DNA of 64,000 bases. It comes from Cyclobacterium roseum. Lineage in GTDB: Bacteria > Bacteroidota > Bacteroidia > Cytophagales > Cyclobacteriaceae. The position numbers and the translations under genes are program-made. Positions within the stretch are counted from its first letter, which is position 1. Every line of letters starts with the position of its first letter. The DNA is taken from NCBI RefSeq assembly GCF_010119225.1, contig NZ_WNKF01000004.1, positions 62,001-126,000 of the forward strand. The letters run 5' to 3'. Shown piece after piece: positions 27,438 to 35,882 of this stretch. Under the pieces are notes generated by a model, which saw only the letters and a program-made list of their open reading frames with translations, was not told the DNA's origin and made no database searches.

Positions 27438-27659
27438 TTAACTCGAAAATTTCACCTTATAATCCAGGGGGGACATGTCCGTATATTTTTTAAACACCTC
27501 CCTAAACGCCTTAGGGTCGTTATATCCAACATCGTACATGATTTCGCTTACCGTTTGGCTTGTCTCCAATTGCTTTTTGGCTGCCTCGACCTTTACGCGC
27601 TGCATGTATTCAACAATGGTATTGGTAGTTGATTGCTTAAACCTGTCGCATTCAACCCA
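27438..27659 (-). pseudogene. Remnant of an AraC-family regulator (C-terminal HTH only)
   Basis: On the minus strand the frame from 27659 to the stop at 27438 encodes about 73 residues that match the C-terminal half of an AraC-type DNA-binding domain: RFKQSTTNTIVEYMQRVKVE, then AAKKQLETSQTVSEIMYDVG and YNDPKAFREVFKKYTDMSPL. This is the second helix-turn-helix with its hallmark. The first HTH and the entire sensor domain are absent; a stop codon lies directly upstream (27660-27662) and no start is found in frame. It is thus a truncated gene. The neighbouring VOC gene, divergently placed, may once have been its target. Confidence 0.85.
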
Positions 27660-27703
27660 TTACTTTGTCGGGTTTGCACAGTCAGGGACTATTAAAATTG
27701 TCT

Positions 27704-27711
27704 TAAATTTG
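27704..27711 (+). promoter_or_regulatory. Bacteroidota -7 box of the VOC gene
   Basis: TAAATTTG fits the Bacteroidota -7 consensus TAnnTTTG exactly and lies 47 bp before the start codon of the VOC gene. A TTTG at 27673-27676 could be the -33 element but its spacing (27 bp) is longer than usual. Confidence 0.4.
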
Positions 27712-27758
27712 TAGTACTATGTATTTAAAACGAGTGACTAACAAAAACCTCAAAGACC

Positions 27759-28190
27759 ATGAAACCAATGATTTTCATTAATCTACCTGTAAATGACCTC
27801 CCTGCAGCCATGGAATTTTATACGCGAATAGGGTTTACCAATAACCCTCACTTCACCGATCAAACAGCCGCAGGAATGGTCTACTCCGACACCATTTCGG
27901 TCATGCTCCTCACTCGGGAAAAATTTCAATCCTTTACTTCCAAATCGATTGCGGATACCCGAAACCAGGTACAAGTATTGAATGCGTTGGCCTTGGCTAG
28001 TAAAGAAAAAGTGGATGAAGTAACCGAAACTGCCCTACAGGCAGGAGGCACAATCGAAAGGTCCGCTTTGGACTATGGCTTTATGTATTGCACCTCTGTC
28101 AATGACCTGGACGGGCACATCTGGGAGTTCTTCTGGATGGACCCCAATGAAGTTCCTCAGGAAGAAAACCAATCCAGCAGCTCACAATAA
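27759..28190 (+). CDS. VOC (glyoxalase/bleomycin resistance fold) protein
   Basis: A 143-residue protein with the beta-alpha-beta-beta-beta fold of the vicinal oxygen chelate superfamily. The N-terminus MIFINLPVNDLPAAMEFYTRIGF and the C-terminal DLDGHIWEFFWMDPNEV are typical of the PhnB/lactoylglutathione lyase-like DUF1428/YaeR group of Bacteroidota, with the Glu of WEFFW as probable metal ligand. It has no close partner enzyme that would fix the substrate. A downstream NTF2-like gene starts 128 bp later on the same strand. The AraC remnant lies upstream in the opposite direction. Confidence 0.88.
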   Translation: MKPMIFINLPVNDLPAAMEFYTRIGFTNNPHFTDQTAAGMVYSDTISVMLLTREKFQSFTSKSIADTRNQVQVLNALALASKEKVDEVTETALQAGGTIERSALDYGFMYCTSVNDLDGHIWEFFWMDPNEVPQEENQSSSSQ

Positions 28191-28318
28191 ATTGGAAATG
28201 AAAAAACTAGATATTGATGTACTAGAAAAGGCAATCAAAGAATAGCCATATAACATGGAGCGAACGTTTGAGAAGTCTGGAAGAAACGGCAAACAATTTA
28301 AACTAAAAAAGATTAACC

Positions 28319-28675
28319 ATGGAAACCAATAAACAAGATTTCCTTCGACAATTGAATGAAGCCTTTGCCAATAGTGATGTGGATTTTATTCTGAATGCTG
28401 TTACTGAGGATATACATTGGACCATTGTGGGTGACAAAATTATCCAGGGAAAAGAACAATTTGCCAGTAGCTTACAGGAAATGGCTTCCCCTGAGCCTAT
28501 GAAATTGGAAATCCGGCACCTTATCACCCACGGAAAAGAAGCCGTAGTGGAGGGAAGCATGATCACGCCCGATGGGAAAACCTATTCCATTTGCGATATT
28601 TATCGGTTTAATGGATTCAAAAACGCCCAAATTAAGGAAATGACAAGCTATGTGTTTGAAGTAGTTAATCGTTAG
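28319..28675 (+). CDS. NTF2-like/SnoaL-like protein
   Basis: A 118-residue protein of the nuclear transport factor 2-like fold (SnoaL-like). FLRQLNEAFANSDVDFILNAV followed by EDIHWTIVGDKIIQGKEQF is the usual cone-shaped domain pattern seen in small polyketide cyclase-like or ketosteroid isomerase-like proteins. Catalytic residues cannot be assigned with confidence. It overlaps the 3' end of the convergent alpha/beta hydrolase gene by 4 bases. Often found with VOC proteins in Bacteroidota, so it may be co-transcribed with the VOC gene upstream. Confidence 0.82.
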   Translation: METNKQDFLRQLNEAFANSDVDFILNAVTEDIHWTIVGDKIIQGKEQFASSLQEMASPEPMKLEIRHLITHGKEAVVEGSMITPDGKTYSICDIYRFNGFKNAQIKEMTSYVFEVVNR

Positions 28676-29493
28676 TTCTGCTCTTCCCCTGGCTCCAAAA
28701 TGAAGTTGGCTGCCAGTCGGTGCACTTCAGTGGAACGCAGCCGGTGTCCCAGGCCCCGGGTGGATACGAGCCGGGCCTGAGGCCATACAGTGGCAAGTGC
28801 TATCGCATTACCATAGGGAACGCGATCGTCGTCCCTATCATGGATAATCAGACCGGGAGTGGACAGGAGATTCGTAACCAATTGCGCGGAGTCGAACGTT
28901 TCCAGACCGCCTGGCGTGGCGGCCTCCATTTCCCCAATCATACGGTTCATCGTACCTGAATTCAAGCTTAATGTTGTCTGAAATAACGAAACCAAATCAT
29001 TGAGGCTAATTGGCGGAGCCATCAATACCCATTTTTTTATTTCTGGCAGCGTATGTCTGGAAGAGGCGTATAGCAAGGAAAGACTACCCAGGGAATGGCC
29101 CACCACTGCTTCGAAGTCCCCCTGTACATTCATAATCCGATGGATGAGTTCCGCATTTTCAGGGATGGTAAATTGCCTTCCTCCACTCAGGCCGTGCCCA
29201 GGAGCGTCATAAGCAAGTAAAGTAAATTCGGAGCCAATCAGCATTTCAGCCAGGGATTTCCATCTAGCGGAAAGGCTTTGCCATCCATGTACCAAAAGTA
29301 TTTTTTTAGGACCCGTTCCCCAGGTGTACGTACGGATGGATTGCCCCTGAAAATCAATTTCGCCCTGCCTGGCGGTCTGAAGGAACTCCATCTCTTCCGG
29401 GTGAATTTCCCGGGGTTTTGGGGTGCAAAATAGTTTAAAAACGGTTTTCCCACCCTTTTGGGGCCAAAACCGCGTAAGGGCATTCAGATACAT
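28672..29493 (-). CDS. Alpha/beta hydrolase
   Basis: A serine hydrolase of about 273 residues. The oxyanion strand ends in KKILLVHGWQ, the nucleophile elbow is GHSLGSLSL, and late Asp and His are in IIHDRDDDRVPYG and RGLGHRLRST, giving a complete Ser-Asp-His triad. The frame extends to a TTG at 29532, but the ATG at 29493 (MYLNALTRFW) fits better. It lies 59 bp downstream of the MFS exporter gene on the same strand, so co-transcription is likely. Substrate is not identifiable from sequence. Confidence 0.9.
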   Translation of the reverse strand: MYLNALTRFWPQKGGKTVFKLFCTPKPREIHPEEMEFLQTARQGEIDFQGQSIRTYTWGTGPKKILLVHGWQSLSARWKSLAEMLIGSEFTLLAYDAPGHGLSGGRQFTIPENAELIHRIMNVQGDFEAVVGHSLGSLSLLYASSRHTLPEIKKWVLMAPPISLNDLVSLFQTTLSLNSGTMNRMIGEMEAATPGGLETFDSAQLVTNLLSTPGLIIHDRDDDRVPYGNAIALATVWPQARLVSTRGLGHRLRSTEVHRLAANFILEPGEEQN

Positions 29494-29552
29494 CCCTAAA
29501 AGCCGGTATACACATTTTTCCTTACTCACCAAATCTAAAACTTTACCTTCCT

Positions 29553-30788
29553 TTATTTTTCTACTCCTGCCTTTACAGGTACTTTTTCCAGCACCGCCTC
29601 TGTGTCTACCACTTTAATTTTCCGGATTAGGGGAATGCAAGACAAACTGAGAAGAATCGCTGCATATCCCACCCATTCAAAATGCATCAATTTACCATCT
29701 GCCCCCTCCACCAATACCATGCCTGCAAGAAAGGAAGCCAATCCGGCACTCAACTGCTGTACAGACGAATTGAAACTCAGGAAGCTTCCCCTGTTCTCGG
29801 GCCTAGCGGTACCCGTAATCAAGGCAGCGGCAGGTACCATGCGACCATTTGAGGTAATAAAGAAAAACGTGGAAACGAGCAGGGCAAACAGGATCGGAGT
29901 GACCCCCATCTGGGTTAGAATGGCAATGGGAATCACATTTAAACTCATAAATACGGTAAATACCTTAACCTTACCATAGGTATCGGTCAACCTTCCCACC
30001 CAAGGGGAGGTAAATACAGTGAAAAATCCCCCTGCCATATAAATATAGGTCAATTGTATTTCCGAAAATCCCACATTGGAAACCATAAATGGGCTTAAAA
30101 ACGGAATGATCATGAACTGCCCCAACATCATCAATACCGTCAACGATATGGCCCGCATCTGGTTGGCATTGCTGGTAACCCTGCGGATGACCTGCATCGG
30201 ACTCGGTCTGGAATCAGCCTGCTGAATATGTGCGGTAATAGAAGGAACAAAACGGTATATCAGCCCGAGGATAACCAAGGCAAGAAATGCCAAAAAGAAG
30301 AACGGAGCATGCCAGTTGGAAAGGCTGGCGATAAACAGGCCGAAAGGAACACCAAAAACCGAAGCCACCGAGAATGCCGCCATGACCAATCCCATGGCCC
30401 TGCCCCTCCGGCTATCCGGAATAGCATCTCCTATCACCGCAAAAATCAAGGCTGAAGTAAGTCCCCCAAATAATCCGGAAACAATACGGGAGGCTAACAA
30501 CAGTAAATAATTAGGTGATAGGGCACAGGCAAGGGTTCCCAGTAAAAATCCCACAAAAACCCATAAGAAAATGCTCCTGCGGTCGTATTTATCCAAAATA
30601 AAGGCCCCAATAAAACTACTGATTCCGGCGCTAAAGGTATAGGAAGACACCAACAGGCCAAATTGTTGAGGAGAGATGTCAAAGACACGCATTAATTGCG
30701 GCCCCAGGGGCATCATGATCATAAAATCCACTATATGGGTAAAATTAACCGCTGCCAGTGTCCAGAGTAAAAGTTTTTCCTTATTCAT
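29553..30788 (-). CDS. MFS transporter (drug/sugar efflux-like)
   Basis: A 411-residue major facilitator with about 12 membrane helices. The loop 2-3 motif is FILDKYDRRSIFLW, close to the consensus GxLaDrxGrr, and motif C-type residues appear in VASVFGVPFGLFIA. It resembles the AraJ/YdhP-like efflux families (DHA1). It is the upstream gene of a likely unit with the hydrolase at 28672. The divergent DEAD-box helicase gene begins about 440 bp away. Exported substrate unknown. Confidence 0.9.
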   Translation of the reverse strand: MNKEKLLLWTLAAVNFTHIVDFMIMMPLGPQLMRVFDISPQQFGLLVSSYTFSAGISSFIGAFILDKYDRRSIFLWVFVGFLLGTLACALSPNYLLLLASRIVSGLFGGLTSALIFAVIGDAIPDSRRGRAMGLVMAAFSVASVFGVPFGLFIASLSNWHAPFFFLAFLALVILGLIYRFVPSITAHIQQADSRPSPMQVIRRVTSNANQMRAISLTVLMMLGQFMIIPFLSPFMVSNVGFSEIQLTYIYMAGGFFTVFTSPWVGRLTDTYGKVKVFTVFMSLNVIPIAILTQMGVTPILFALLVSTFFFITSNGRMVPAAALITGTARPENRGSFLSFNSSVQQLSAGLASFLAGMVLVEGADGKLMHFEWVGYAAILLSLSCIPLIRKIKVVDTEAVLEKVPVKAGVEK

Positions 30789-31230
30789 TCCCTTAAAATG
30801 TCTTCAGTGAAAACCGGATAGGAAGGCCGAAAGTTCTACGCCTGGACAATAAACTTACGCCTGAAATAAAGCGTAGCCCTATAAGATTCCCACTTGAATA
30901 GGTTGGCACCTATTCTCAGTTTTGTCCACAAAATGGCTTATTTCCTGATATTTTGGCTTCCGTAGCGTTTTCGTTTCAATAAATCTAGCTACCTTTATAG
31001 GATTATAAGAGAAACGGGTGAGATGACAGCTAGTAATTGCGAGGATTACGCGCTTTTCCCAATCCAAAACCATCCTCCAAAATCTTCCTATACGAGCAGT
31101 AAGGTATCTTCTCGGCGGCAACTACCTCAAATGGATACCTCATAAAATTTCGCTAAGACCCGACTTTTCTTTTTAAAATAAATCATCCTATTATTTTTGG
31201 CCCATTTGGCCATTTGAACCATGCTATTAC
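30789..31230. other. Intergenic region between MFS and DEAD-box genes
   Basis: About 440 bp, divergent promoters expected. A minus-strand frame at 30879-31121 has no recognisable domain and starts without context, so I leave it out. The 3' part carries the DEAD-box promoter box listed separately. RNA-helicase genes often have long leaders with cold-responsive structure, but none is evident by eye. Confidence 0.5.
31192..31199 (+). promoter_or_regulatory. Candidate -7 box of the DEAD-box helicase gene
   Basis: TATTTTTG matches TAnnTTTG exactly and is 31 bp upstream of the start codon. No convincing -33 TTG is seen at 19-21 bp spacing, so confidence is moderate. Confidence 0.4.
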
Positions 31231-32463
31231 ATGACATTTAAAGAACTTAATTTAATCGACCCTTTACTGAAAGCCCTTCAGGATAAAAATTACGTGGAGC
31301 CGACAGCCATTCAGCAGAAGGCCATCCCGCAGATTTTAGCGAAAAGAGACATTCTGGGGAGTGCCCAGACCGGTACCGGCAAAACGGCTGCCTTTGCTTT
31401 GCCTATCATTCAATTACTTCATACCGACCATTCGCAGGAAAAAGGGCGGGTCGCCATCAAATCCCTGATCGTCACACCAACCCGGGAACTCGCCATTCAA
31501 ATCCACGAAAACCTGGAGTTTTACGGAAAGTACACCCGACTGAGGCATGCCGTTATTTTCGGTGGGGTAAAACAGGGCTCTCAGGTAAGTGCCCTAAACC
31601 GGGGCGTGGACATATTGGTAGCCACACCCGGACGACTTCTGGATCTGATCAACCAGGGATACATCAAACTGGACCAGGTAAAGTTATTCGTGTTGGATGA
31701 AGCAGACCGAATGCTGGACATGGGCTTTATCAATGACATTAAAAAGCTATTGAAATTGCTGCCGACAAAAAGGCAATCGCTTTTTTTCTCCGCCACCATG
31801 CCTGCCAATATTGTAGAGCTTTCGGATAAAATCTTAACCAACCCGGTTAGAATAGAAGTAAGTCCGGTTTCTTCCGCCGCCGAAACCCTGCAACAAAAAG
31901 TTTACTTCACTAATAAGTCTACCAAGAAGGATCTATTATTCCATATTTTAAAAGACAAAAATATGGATCAGGTGCTATTGTTTTCCCGAACCAAACATGG
32001 AGCGGATAAAATCACCAAAAACCTGAAGGGAGCTGGCATTCAGGCAGCGGCTATTCATGGAAACAAAGCACAAAATCACCGGCAAAAGGTATTGAGTCAG
32101 TTTAAGGACGGCAGCATCCGGGTCCTGGTGGCGACGGATATAGCCGCCCGGGGGATCGATATTGACAAGTTGCAATACGTATTGAATTACGATATCCCCG
32201 AAGACCCGGAAACCTACGTACACCGCATAGGCCGGTCTGGTAGAGCAGGAGAGACCGGTATCGCCATTTCCCTGTGCGAGCCGGAAGAAAATACGGACCT
32301 GAGGGCTATCGAAAACCTGATCCGCCAAAAAATAGAGGTAGCGGATAACAACCCGTTTCCCCAGACCGACAAACCCATGTCGGCGCAGGAAAAGAAAGAG
32401 CACAACAAAGAAAAACAACGGAAAAAACAGGCCTTTTTTGCCAATCGGAAAAAATCACGGTAG
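31231..32463 (+). CDS. DEAD-box ATP-dependent RNA helicase, RhlE-like
   Basis: A 410-residue DEAD-box RNA helicase. All motifs are visible: Q motif (EPTAIQQKAIPQ), motif I SAQTGTGKTAAF, Ia PTRELAIQ, Ib TPGRLL, II DEADRML, III FFSATMP, and motifs IV-VI with ATDIAARGIDID and HRIGRSGRAGE. The C-terminal tail is short and basic (KKEHNKEKQRKKQAFF), as in RhlE-type helicases that act in ribosome assembly or cold adaptation. It is a single-gene unit converging on the DUF5995 gene with an 11-bp gap. Confidence 0.95.
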   Translation: MTFKELNLIDPLLKALQDKNYVEPTAIQQKAIPQILAKRDILGSAQTGTGKTAAFALPIIQLLHTDHSQEKGRVAIKSLIVTPTRELAIQIHENLEFYGKYTRLRHAVIFGGVKQGSQVSALNRGVDILVATPGRLLDLINQGYIKLDQVKLFVLDEADRMLDMGFINDIKKLLKLLPTKRQSLFFSATMPANIVELSDKILTNPVRIEVSPVSSAAETLQQKVYFTNKSTKKDLLFHILKDKNMDQVLLFSRTKHGADKITKNLKGAGIQAAAIHGNKAQNHRQKVLSQFKDGSIRVLVATDIAARGIDIDKLQYVLNYDIPEDPETYVHRIGRSGRAGETGIAISLCEPEENTDLRAIENLIRQKIEVADNNPFPQTDKPMSAQEKKEHNKEKQRKKQAFFANRKKSR

Positions 32464-32474
32464 GAACATTTTCT

Positions 32475-33170
32475 TTAAAGGTACCTGATAAACTGCGTGC
32501 CTCTGTCTGTCACCAGGATTTCCTGTTCTTTGCGAATGCGATCCCGGTACTCCTGATCCGGACTGGACAAAAGTTGAAGGTTGACTTGCCAAACTTCATT
32601 TCTCCAGGAACTGATAAGCTTTGAAAGCAACCATTCATCCGCCCTGCACATAATGATGTCCAGGGCGGCCATGCTCCAGGAGGAGGGATTTACAATACTA
32701 TCCTGCACCGAGTCAATGGTTTGAGCAATTATTTCGTTTACCAATTCGTGGTCCTTCTTTAGCGTTTGTCTATGCGTTTCTGGCAACTGAGCCCAATTTT
32801 CCGCCAAACAATCATATAGTGCTAATGGCAGGTCGTAATTGATATGGGTATTTACCCCAAGCAGTAAATTTTGAACCACATTGGTCTCGGGGTCTTTACT
32901 GGCATCGTGAACCTGTCGCCAGACAATCGGCGATGCTTCGGGATCCTGCTCATAATGCTCCAGCGCATCAAAATAATACTCGGAAAATCGTATGAGTAAT
33001 TGAGACACCCAGGGTGCATTGGAAAATTGGTTCTTGTTTATCGCCTGGTGCATGGCTTGGCTCATCATGGAATAACAGCCCAAAAATACATGTCGACGAT
33101 CACCGGTGCTTTTCCACCCGTCAACTTTTTCTTTCATGGTCAGTAATAGGGATGGGATATCCTGCATCAT
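32475..33170 (-). CDS. DUF5995 family protein
   Basis: A 231-residue protein of uncharacterised family. Its sequence pattern (N-terminal IPSLLLTMKEKVDGWKSTGD, then NTHINYDLPLALYDCLAENW) recalls DUF5995, a helical domain family present in Bacteroidota and Actinobacteria. HINYDLPLAL is the motif most typical of that family. No signal peptide or membrane segment. It is monocistronic, between a helicase gene and the molybdate transporter. Function unknown; the family assignment is from memory of the motif. Confidence 0.65.
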   Translation of the reverse strand: MMQDIPSLLLTMKEKVDGWKSTGDRRHVFLGCYSMMSQAMHQAINKNQFSNAPWVSQLLIRFSEYYFDALEHYEQDPEASPIVWRQVHDASKDPETNVVQNLLLGVNTHINYDLPLALYDCLAENWAQLPETHRQTLKKDHELVNEIIAQTIDSVQDSIVNPSSWSMAALDIIMCRADEWLLSKLISSWRNEVWQVNLQLLSSPDQEYRDRIRKEQEILVTDRGTQFIRYL

Positions 33171-33313
33171 AGGTTAATTTTATTGGATTGAACCAGCAAC
33201 TTCCATCACCAGACAGTAGCTTTGAGCTGTTGGCAACACATAGGTATATACCTTGACTTTTTTCAACATTCAATATACTGATCCTGGCAAAAATTCAAAT
33301 CATAAAGGGTTCC

Positions 33314-33988
33314 CTATGATTGAAAAAAATGCCGGGGCTCTCCGTCAAAACTAAATTTTCCATTCTCCATTACCAGAACCCGCTGTGCCATGCGGCTGAT
33401 TTCCGAGGCATCGTGGCTCACCAGAAGCGTAGTAAGCCCATACTCATTATGAAACTGAACCAGGTATTCCTGTAGCTTGGCCCGCATTTTCATATCCAGG
33501 GCAGAAAAAGGCTCATCCAATAATAGAATTTTGGGTTTCCGTATCATGGCCCGGGCCAAAGCCACCCGTTGCTTCTGCCCGCCAGACAATACGGATGGCT
33601 TTTTGGAAGCCAGCTTTTTCAATCCAACCCTTTCCAGCAAATCCTGAACAATTTGTGGGGGCTGCCCCTTGCTCAGCGCAAATTCCAGATTCTCGGCAAT
33701 GCTCATATTGGGGAACAGCGAATGCTCCTGAAATACCATCCCAATATTCCGTTTGGTTGGTTTGAGGTTGACCGCTTCGACATTGGAATACCAAACTTCC
33801 CCGTCTACTTTCAGCAAGCCCCCCTCGGGCTTCATCAAACCGGAAATCAGGCGCAGGATACTGGATTTTCCCGCTCCGGAGGGTCCATAGATCCCAACCA
33901 ATTCCCCTTTCTCTATTTGACAGGAAACGGCTAATTTCATTTTGCCCTCCGGCCCGAATAATGATTTTTCCAGCGCCAACTCAATCAT
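33314..33988 (-). CDS. modC: Molybdate ABC transporter ATP-binding protein, short form
   Basis: The ATPase subunit of a molybdate importer. Walker A is GPSGAGKSS at about residues 34-42, the signature LSGGQKQRVALARA near residue 130, Walker B ILLLDEPFSALD. At 224 residues it lacks the C-terminal Mop (oligomolybdate-binding/regulatory) domain that the roughly 350-residue ModC of E. coli carries. The gene overlaps modB by 8 bases. Identity rests on position after modA and modB and on the ModE-like gene upstream; by sequence alone it could be sulfate or tungstate type. Confidence 0.9.
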   Translation of the reverse strand: MIELALEKSLFGPEGKMKLAVSCQIEKGELVGIYGPSGAGKSSILRLISGLMKPEGGLLKVDGEVWYSNVEAVNLKPTKRNIGMVFQEHSLFPNMSIAENLEFALSKGQPPQIVQDLLERVGLKKLASKKPSVLSGGQKQRVALARAMIRKPKILLLDEPFSALDMKMRAKLQEYLVQFHNEYGLTTLLVSHDASEISRMAQRVLVMENGKFSFDGEPRHFFQS

Positions 33989-34655
33989 AGCTCAAAACCC
34001 TGCTTTTATCACGATTTAGCCAATAGGTAATCAATAAGACCAGAAAGGAAAATCCAATGAGGATCAGACTATAGGTATTGGCCTGCGTGTAATTCATGGC
34101 TTCCACCTCGTTATAAATGGCCACTGCAATCACCCGCGTTTCATCGGGAATATTTCCACCTACCATCAATACCACCCCAAACTCTCCCACGGTATGCGCA
34201 AAAGACAAAACACCGGCTGTAAGCAGTGCACTCTTCATATTCGGAAGCATGACTCGGCTTAGCGTGACCCACCTTCCTTTTCCCAGGGTTTGGGTGGTAT
34301 CTATCCAGGCCTTTGGAATTCCGGTAAACCCGGAACGTAAGGGCTGAACCATAAAAGGCAAACTGTAAATAACCGAAGCCAGCACCAGCCCCGGAAAGGT
34401 AAAAACCAACCGAAGATCAAAATAACGATCCAGGAAGCCACCCATCGGATTCTCCGGACTAAAGAACAGCAGCAGGTAAAACCCCAATACCGTAGGAGGC
34501 AATACCAGGGGTAAACTGACAATCGCCTCTACCACATACTTAATTCGAAGCCTGCTAAAAGCCAGCCAATACGCCAATGGAATACCAATCAGGAAAAGGA
34601 TTCCTGTGGTAAAGAGCGCCAGTCTCAAGGTCAGATAAAACGGGCTAAAATCCAT
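33981..34655 (-). CDS. modB: Molybdate ABC transporter permease
   Basis: A 224-residue inner-membrane permease with about five or six helices. The EAA-like motif is in the segment FTGIPKAWIDTTQTLGKGRW, which contacts the ATPase. LPLVLPPTVLGFYLLL near residue 50 is the ModB/CysTW signature. The start codon overlaps the modA stop by one base and its 3' end overlaps modC, so modABC is a tightly coupled operon. It makes a symmetrical pore for molybdate passed on by ModA. Confidence 0.94.
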   Translation of the reverse strand: MDFSPFYLTLRLALFTTGILFLIGIPLAYWLAFSRLRIKYVVEAIVSLPLVLPPTVLGFYLLLFFSPENPMGGFLDRYFDLRLVFTFPGLVLASVIYSLPFMVQPLRSGFTGIPKAWIDTTQTLGKGRWVTLSRVMLPNMKSALLTAGVLSFAHTVGEFGVVLMVGGNIPDETRVIAVAIYNEVEAMNYTQANTYSLILIGFSFLVLLITYWLNRDKSRVLSYD

Positions 34656-35428
34656 CAGTTTGAGGGCTGGGAAAATCCAAAATAGCGAAAAATACCAATC
34701 GCCTTTTCACCTTTTAAAAACGCCATAAAGGCATACGATTCCGGACTATTTTCGCCATGACTGGTAACGACCGCGCCCTGGACCAGGGGGGAATGACTCG
34801 ATTCCGGGATAAGATAGTAGGACCTCTGATACTTTTTCATCGTGGGTGAAAGGGCCAAAGATAACGCAATCATTCCCAAATCTGCCGCTCCCGTAGCGAC
34901 AAATTGAGCGGCCTGAGAAATGTTTTCTCCTTTTACCAATAAGGGGGCCAGCTTTTCTTGCCAGCCATAAAAGGCCAGCGATTCCACCGCCCGTTTTCCA
35001 TAGGGAGCATGATCGGGATTGGCGATCGCTACCTTCTTTACCCAGGACTGCTGAAATGCCTCCATCCCAAGATCCTTTACATCATACTTTCTGCTCCATA
35101 GCACCAACCTGCCTACTCCGTATAAATAAATTTCAGATGCCGTCAGGCCCTTTTCGGCCAGTAATTCCGGATAGCGCACATCCGCCGACATGAAAATATG
35201 GAAAGGCGCCCGGTTGGAAAGCTGTTCGTATAATTTTCCGGAGGAACCATAAATGGGCTTAACGGTGATTTCCTTTTCCTGGTTAAAAACCAGGATAATC
35301 GAGTCCAGGGCAAATTTTAGGTCCGAAGCGGCAGCTACCAAAACCGGTTTTTCCTTCTGAGCCCATGTCAATTGATAAAAGAACATTAAACCCAACAACA
35401 ATAAAAATGCTTTACCACTGCATTTCAT
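34655..35428 (-). CDS. modA: Molybdate-binding periplasmic protein
   Basis: A substrate-binding protein of about 257 residues with signal peptide (residues 1-23, ending in TWAQ). The mature N-terminus VLVAAASDLKFALDSI with the Ser of the AASDL motif and the loop GSSGKLYEQL are the oxyanion ligands of ModA; IFMSADVRYPELL is also conserved. An upstream in-frame GTG at 35437 exists, but ATG 35428 is preceded by GGTGG and is preferred. It follows the ModE-type operator directly and leads the modABC operon. Confidence 0.94.
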   Translation of the reverse strand: MKCSGKAFLLLLGLMFFYQLTWAQKEKPVLVAAASDLKFALDSIILVFNQEKEITVKPIYGSSGKLYEQLSNRAPFHIFMSADVRYPELLAEKGLTASEIYLYGVGRLVLWSRKYDVKDLGMEAFQQSWVKKVAIANPDHAPYGKRAVESLAFYGWQEKLAPLLVKGENISQAAQFVATGAADLGMIALSLALSPTMKKYQRSYYLIPESSHSPLVQGAVVTSHGENSPESYAFMAFLKGEKAIGIFRYFGFSQPSN

Positions 35429-35447
35429 ACAATCCACCTATAGAATG

Positions 35448-35481
35448 AAAATCGATATATTTATAAATATATATCGATTTT
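35448..35481. promoter_or_regulatory. ModE-type operator upstream of modA
   Basis: A near-perfect palindrome with 13-bp arms AAAATCGATATAT (35448-35460) and ATATATCGATTTT (35469-35481), centre TTATAAAT. The half-site ATCGATATAT is of the form of the E. coli ModE box (ATCGnTATATA and inverse). It lies 20 bp upstream of the modA start, overlapping the probable promoter. Repression by Mo-loaded ModE is inferred. Confidence 0.8.
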
Positions 35482-35543
35482 GTCTAAATCCAAAAATTGA
35501 AGATGGGCAGCATTCAGATCTGATTTGCAAAAAAGGAAACCGT

Positions 35544-35882
35544 TTAGATCCAGTCTAAGATTTCGGCTTCTTCTTCGGTGATTTCTTTCAATTTTTCGGA
35601 CAATTTCTCAAACCTGAAAATCAGGTTTTGGGCGTGTTCCGTGAGTTCAGCTCCACCACCTTTTTCCCCGCCCTTTTTTAGCAACACAAAAGGTTGGCTG
35701 CCGCGGCTGTTTAAGTCATTGACCATGTCCCAGGCCTTTTTGTAGGACATGCCCATTTGCTGTGCCGCCCTGGATAAGGAGCCTTCCGATTGAATATTTC
35801 CCAGCAGTTCCAGCCTGCCCGGACCGAAAAATTTTTCGCGGTTCATGGTAATCCAGCACCTGATGTGTAATTTTTTTTCCAT
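35544..35882 (-). CDS. ModE-like winged-helix regulator lacking Mop domains
   Basis: A 112-residue LysR-type winged-helix protein. The segment GPGRLELLGNIQSEGSLSRA followed by QQMGMSYKKAWDMVNDLNSR closely follows the DNA-binding domain of E. coli ModE, and KKGGEKGGGAELTEHAQNLI its wing. E. coli ModE has a C-terminal pair of Mop domains that bind molybdate; here the protein ends after the DNA-binding domain and a short helix. So ligand sensing must occur elsewhere or in a different way. It is transcribed toward modABC, 105 bp upstream of modA, with the operator between them. Confidence 0.9.
   Translation of the reverse strand: MEKKLHIRCWITMNREKFFGPGRLELLGNIQSEGSLSRAAQQMGMSYKKAWDMVNDLNSRGSQPFVLLKKGGEKGGGAELTEHAQNLIFRFEKLSEKLKEITEEEAEILDWI

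Noticed and set aside
27177-27632. Plus-strand open frame of about 150 codons
   Set aside because: It overlaps the AraC remnant on the other strand, whose protein match is clear; the plus-strand product has no recognisable motif.
28198-28330. Two tiny frames (15 and about 24 codons) between VOC and NTF2-like genes
   Set aside because: Too short to support; the second shares no motif with known small proteins. Could be decay products of a lost gene.
30879-31121. Minus-strand frame of 80 codons in the MFS/DEAD-box gap
   Set aside because: No recognisable domain and no promoter or ribosome-binding context.
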